In this document: positions 4,813 through 7,236 of the stretch, in pieces
Position numbering within the stretch: position 1 is the stretch's first letter
Layout of the letters: every line of letters starts with the position of its first letter
NCBI GenBank assembly: GCA_041653495.1
Contig: JBAZFF010000025.1
Span: 1-7,236 of the forward strand
DNA from: JBAZFF01 sp041653495
Lineage (GTDB): Bacteria > Patescibacteriota > Minisyncoccia > Minisyncoccales > RBG-13-42-11
Direction: 5' to 3'
DNA: 7,236 nucleotides
Made by a program: the position numbers and the translations under genes
Notes under the pieces: generated by a model
The model's database searches: none
Seen by the model: the letters and a program-made list of their open reading frames with translations, nothing else
Told to the model about the DNA's origin: nothing

Positions 4813-6346
4813 ACAAACAGAAGAAATAATTAAAGAATTGGCCAAAAGGGGATCAAAGACCCCGGATGATTTGAATAAAGTTAAGAGATTCGTGTCAAAA
4901 AAATATAAGACTCCCTGCCCGACCAATATGTCTCTTCTTAAAAGCTACCACGAATTGGTAGAAAACAAAAAATTGAAGAATAATCCCAAGTTAGAAATTA
5001 TTCTAAGGACCAGGCCCATAAGATCTTTGTCCGGAATAGTTAATATTTCTGTTCTGACCAAAACTTTTAAGTGCCCGGGGAAGTGCATATTTTGCCCGGC
5101 CGAGAAAGGCCTCCCCAAGAGCTACCTCTCGGGGGAGCCCGCCGTAGAAAGGGCCAAAAAACTTAATTTTGACCCTTATCTGCAGGTTGGGAAAAGAATT
5201 GAAATGCTGAAAGAAGAAGGGCATCCGACGGATAAAATAGAATTGAGGATAGTGGGAGGAACCTGGAGCTATTATCCAAAACTCTACAAAAACTGGTTCA
5301 TTAAAAGATGTTTTGAGGCCTGCAACGGAAAAAATAGCAAAAGCTTAAAAGAGTCCCAAAGGATAAATGAAAAGGCTACACACAGAGTAGTCGGCCTCTC
5401 AATTGAAACCAGGCCGGATTTTATCAACGAGAAGGAAATAAAACATCTGAGAGAGTTGGGCGTGACGATGGTGGAGCTGGGCGTCCAGTCTGTTTATGAC
5501 GATGTTTTGGAAAAAAACCACAGAGGACACACCAGAGAGCAAACAATAACTGCCACTAGAATATTGAAAAACCACGGATTCAAAGTCCTATACCAGATAA
5601 TGCCGAACCTTGCCGGGTCTGATTTGAAAAGGGACGAATATATGTTCAAGGAGCTTTTTTCCAACCCAGACTTCCAGCCGGATTATCTAAAAATATACCC
5701 ATGCGCCCTGATAAAGGGGACTGAGTTATACAACCTCTGGAAGAATAAGAAGTACAAACCATACGCGGAAAAAGATCTTATTTCTCTGGTCAAAGAAACG
5801 AAACAAATAGTACCCTCATACGTAAGAATCCAAAGGATCACAAGAGACATCCCCGCCCACAGTATTGTGGCCGGGCCGGCAAAACTGACTAATTTGAGGC
5901 AGATATTGAAGAACAGCATGGAAAAAGAAAATTGGGAGTGCAAGTGTATAAGATGCAGGGAAATAAAAGGAGACTATAATCCGAAAGAAAAACTTTTCCT
6001 TTTTAAAACTGCCTACTCCGCTTCCCGAGGTAAGGAAATGTTCTTAAGCTTTAAAGATAAAAAGAGAAAAAGGTTATACAGCCTTTTAAGACTGAGGCTG
6101 GCAGAAGGAAAGGCTTTAATCAGAGAAGTCCATACTTTCGGGCAAATGCAGTCTTTAAATATTGAGGAAGAAAAATCACCGCAGCACAAGGGGCTCGGAA
6201 AAAGACTGGTTAAGGAAGCTGAGAAAATAGCCAAAAGGAATAATGCCGATACGATGTCTGTTATCTCGGGAATCGGAGCGAGAGAGTATTACAGAAAGCT
6301 GGGGTATAAACTGAGAGGCACTTATATGATAAAGTCTTTATCCTAA
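4805..6346 (+). CDS. elp3: Elp3-type tRNA uridine-34 carboxymethylating radical SAM/GNAT enzyme
   Basis: The 513-residue length is normal for Elp3, which forms cm5U at tRNA wobble uridine from acetyl-CoA and SAM. The N-terminal region includes DDLNKVKRFVSKKY, typical of archaeal and bacterial Elp3. The radical SAM cluster motif is CPGKCIFC (C90, C94, C97), here with C-x3-C-x2-C spacing. It is followed by family signatures FDPYLQVGKRIEML, VGGTWSYYP, GLSIETRPD (197-205), ELGVQSV and HRGHT. A zinc/linker module CKCIRCREIKGD (379-390) leads to the C-terminal GNAT domain with acetyl-CoA loop QHKGLGKRLVKEAEKIA (460-476) and SGIGAREYYRKLGYKL (488-503). Single-protein Elp3 works without the other Elongator subunits in prokaryotes. 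ATG 4805 overlaps the start codon of the divergent Trm9-like gene by 8 bp. The identification is very secure. Confidence 0.96.
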   Translation: MSIQTEEIIKELAKRGSKTPDDLNKVKRFVSKKYKTPCPTNMSLLKSYHELVENKKLKNNPKLEIILRTRPIRSLSGIVNISVLTKTFKCPGKCIFCPAEKGLPKSYLSGEPAVERAKKLNFDPYLQVGKRIEMLKEEGHPTDKIELRIVGGTWSYYPKLYKNWFIKRCFEACNGKNSKSLKESQRINEKATHRVVGLSIETRPDFINEKEIKHLRELGVTMVELGVQSVYDDVLEKNHRGHTREQTITATRILKNHGFKVLYQIMPNLAGSDLKRDEYMFKELFSNPDFQPDYLKIYPCALIKGTELYNLWKNKKYKPYAEKDLISLVKETKQIVPSYVRIQRITRDIPAHSIVAGPAKLTNLRQILKNSMEKENWECKCIRCREIKGDYNPKEKLFLFKTAYSASRGKEMFLSFKDKKRKRLYSLLRLRLAEGKALIREVHTFGQMQSLNIEEEKSPQHKGLGKRLVKEAEKIAKRNNADTMSVISGIGAREYYRKLGYKLRGTYMIKSLS

Positions 6347-6371
6347 CAAAAACAGCCGCCCTAGGCGACTG
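6347..6371 (-). terminator. Intrinsic terminator of the small basic protein gene
   Basis: On the - strand CAGTCGCC (6371-6364) pairs with GGCGGCTG (6360-6353) around a TAG triloop, as eight continuous pairs including one T-G wobble, followed by TTTTTG (6352-6347). On the + strand the same position is a C-A mismatch with a poor T tract, so it belongs to the leftward gene. It begins 2 nt after that gene's stop and ends right beside the elp3 stop. Confidence 0.82.
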
Positions 6372-6373
6372 CT

Positions 6374-6547
6374 TTAATTTTCCTCTTTCTTTTCTTCGGT
6401 TTTAACCGTTGTCTCCTGTTTTAAAAATCTCTGGTAAAGATTGTTTATTTTCTCTTTCTGCTCTTTCGTATTTGAAAATTCCCGGCGGATGCGGGCTTTT
6501 TCGTTTCTTATATGTTTTCTTATTGATCTTGGCATTTTGCTTTTCAT
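6374..6547 (-). CDS. Small basic hypothetical protein (57 aa)
   Basis: I do not recognise a named family. The frame gives 57 residues from ATG 6547, or 53 from ATG 6535, where the protein would begin MPRSIRKHIRNEKARIRREF; the inner start looks natural and neither has a Shine-Dalgarno site. The N-terminal half is very rich in Arg and Lys, the middle (NTKEQKEKINNLYQRFLKQ) is predicted helical, and the tail is a run of Lys and Glu (KTEEKKEEN). There is no Cys, signal peptide or membrane segment. The composition suggests a nucleic-acid or ribosome-associated protein, but it does not resemble bS21 or bTHX. The gene has its own TAGACA-17-TATAAT promoter upstream and a strong intrinsic terminator 2 nt after its stop, so it appears to be a well-transcribed single-gene unit. 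That, more than the sequence, supports its reality. Confidence 0.7.
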   Translation of the reverse strand: MKSKMPRSIRKHIRNEKARIRREFSNTKEQKEKINNLYQRFLKQETTVKTEEKKEEN

Positions 6548-6573
6548 TTTGGGCTTTCTGACAATACCCTCTA

Positions 6574-6602
6574 ATTATAGTAGAAAAGAGGGCTTTTGTC
6601 TA
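6574..6602 (-). promoter_or_regulatory. Near-consensus promoter of the small basic protein gene
   Basis: On the - strand TAGACA (6602-6597) is 17 nt from a perfect TATAAT (6579-6574), giving a start near 6567-6565 and a leader of about 20 nt. The -35 coincides with the stop codon of the MurE-like gene. An inverted repeat AGAGGG (6587-6592) / CCCTCT (6567-6572) brackets the -10, a possible operator. Confidence 0.75.
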
Positions 6603-7236
6603 GTAGAGCTTCCCGTACTCTTCCAATATAATCCTTTTATCCGACCAGGGAATTTTCCCCTTGGAAGTGATAATCCAAGGTTCGCATCCTTTTCCGGTTA
6701 CAACAACCACGTCACCAGGCCTGGCCGTTTTTAAAGCTTCGCTTATAGCTTCTCTCCTGTCTAATATCTTTTTTGCTTTGCCTTTAGCCCCGGCCGCAAC
6801 CTGGTTTATTATTTCCATCGGATCTTCGTCATAAGGGTCTTCGTTGGTCACAATAATCTCCTGGCAATATTTTAAAGCTATTTCCCCGAACAAGGGACGC
6901 TTCCACTTATCCCTACCTCCTCCGCAAGACCCGAATACCGCAATTATTCTGGAAGGGGAATGGATTTCTTTCACCGTCTGATAAAGCTGTTCCAGGGCGT
7001 CCGGAGTCACCGCGTAATCTACGATTATCTTGAAAGGTTTTGATATTACTTCTTCCATCCTTCCCGGCACTCCTTTGGCTCTTTCCAGAGCTTTCTGACA
7101 CGTTTCCATGCTTACCCCCTGCGAAAGACCTACGCATATTGCGGCCATGGCATTGTATTTGTTGAATCTCCCGGGCAAGGGAAAATTAAAATTTAAACTG
7201 CTAGAATTGACGTCTCCCTTGTCCCAGCCGTAAGTG
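6600..7236 (-). CDS. murE: MurE-like Mur ligase (UDP-MurNAc-tripeptide synthetase type), C-terminal part
   Basis: This is the 3' part of a cytoplasmic Mur ligase; the 5' part, including the ATP-binding P-loop, is beyond 7236. About 211 residues are visible. Family landmarks are the end of the central domain, LPGRFNKYNAMAAICVGLS, and VPGRMEEV at the domain boundary. The C-terminal domain then shows IIVDYAVTPDALEQLY, VFGSCGGGRDKWKRPLFGEI, VTNEDPYDEDP, DRREAISEAL and PGDVVVVTGKGCEPW. This order is that of MurE, which adds the third residue to the peptidoglycan stem peptide. Two positions depart from typical MurE: DYAHTPD reads DYAVTPD, and the amino-acid-specifying DNPR motif reads EDPY, so a meso-diaminopimelate substrate cannot be assumed. 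A near-consensus promoter for the next gene overlaps its TAG stop. MurE type is likely; substrate is open. Confidence 0.88.
   Translation of the reverse strand, partial: TYGWDKGDVNSSSLNFNFPLPGRFNKYNAMAAICVGLSQGVSMETCQKALERAKGVPGRMEEVISKPFKIIVDYAVTPDALEQLYQTVKEIHSPSRIIAVFGSCGGGRDKWKRPLFGEIALKYCQEIIVTNEDPYDEDPMEIINQVAAGAKGKAKKILDRREAISEALKTARPGDVVVVTGKGCEPWIITSKGKIPWSDKRIILEEYGKLY

Noticed and set aside
4813..4926. N-terminal extension of the methyltransferase to a start at 4926
   Set aside because: The extra 38 residues lie inside elp3 and show no family resemblance, while ATG 4812 gives a normal Trm9-like N-terminus.
6441..6734. A 97-codon + strand frame across 6441-6734
   Set aside because: It crosses the promoter and start of the small basic protein gene and the end of the MurE-like gene, and its translation is low-complexity antisense.
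1..7236. CRISPR arrays, insertion sequences, tRNA or rRNA genes
   Set aside because: I saw no regularly spaced repeats, transposase, terminal inverted repeats or tRNA-like cloverleaf sequences anywhere in the window.

Overview
The window looks like bacterial chromosome from a reduced-genome lineage, most likely a Candidate Phyla Radiation (Patescibacteria/Parcubacteria) member. IspG (MEP isoprenoid pathway) and a MurE-type muropeptide ligase make it bacterial rather than archaeal. The set of Elp3, an endonuclease Q, an 85-residue EF-Tu-domain-2-like protein and a LOG/SLOG protein resembles CPR and archaeal gene content. Genes are tightly packed. TGA is used as a stop (permease and methyltransferase), which argues against the TGA-as-glycine CPR groups. 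The taxonomic placement is inference.

Left part (1-748, + strand): the 3' part of ispG overlaps a small unidentified gene that has a strong Shine-Dalgarno site. An intrinsic terminator sits inside that small ORF, before its stop codon. The ORF also overlaps the 3' end of the converging endoQ gene.

Middle part (701-3908, - strand): a four-gene operon, in transcription order LOG/SLOG nucleotide-binding protein, EF-Tu-domain-2-like protein, amino-acid permease, endonuclease Q. The gaps are 5 nt, 6 nt and a 4-nt ATGA overlap. The endonuclease Q ends in QKTLF, which fits a sliding-clamp-binding motif.

3909-4132 (- strand) holds no recognised protein gene but carries the outline of a transcription unit: a TTGACA-16-TAAACT promoter with an extended -10, about 160 nt able to fold into long nested helices, and an intrinsic terminator. 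It ends about 30 nt before the operon's first ATG, so it is either a stand-alone structured RNA or an attenuator/riboswitch-like leader. I do not recognise the family.

4129-6346: a Trm9/ALKBH8-type methyltransferase (-) and Elp3 (+) are divergent, and their start codons overlap by 8 bp. In eukaryotes these two activities act in sequence on wobble uridine (Elp3 makes cm5U, Trm9 methylates it to mcm5U), so this pair looks like a two-gene bacterial tRNA wobble modification module. It is the most interesting protein-level signal here.

Right part (6347-7236, - strand): a short, lysine/arginine-rich protein gene with its own near-consensus promoter and terminator, preceded by the 3' part of a MurE-like ligase that runs off the window.
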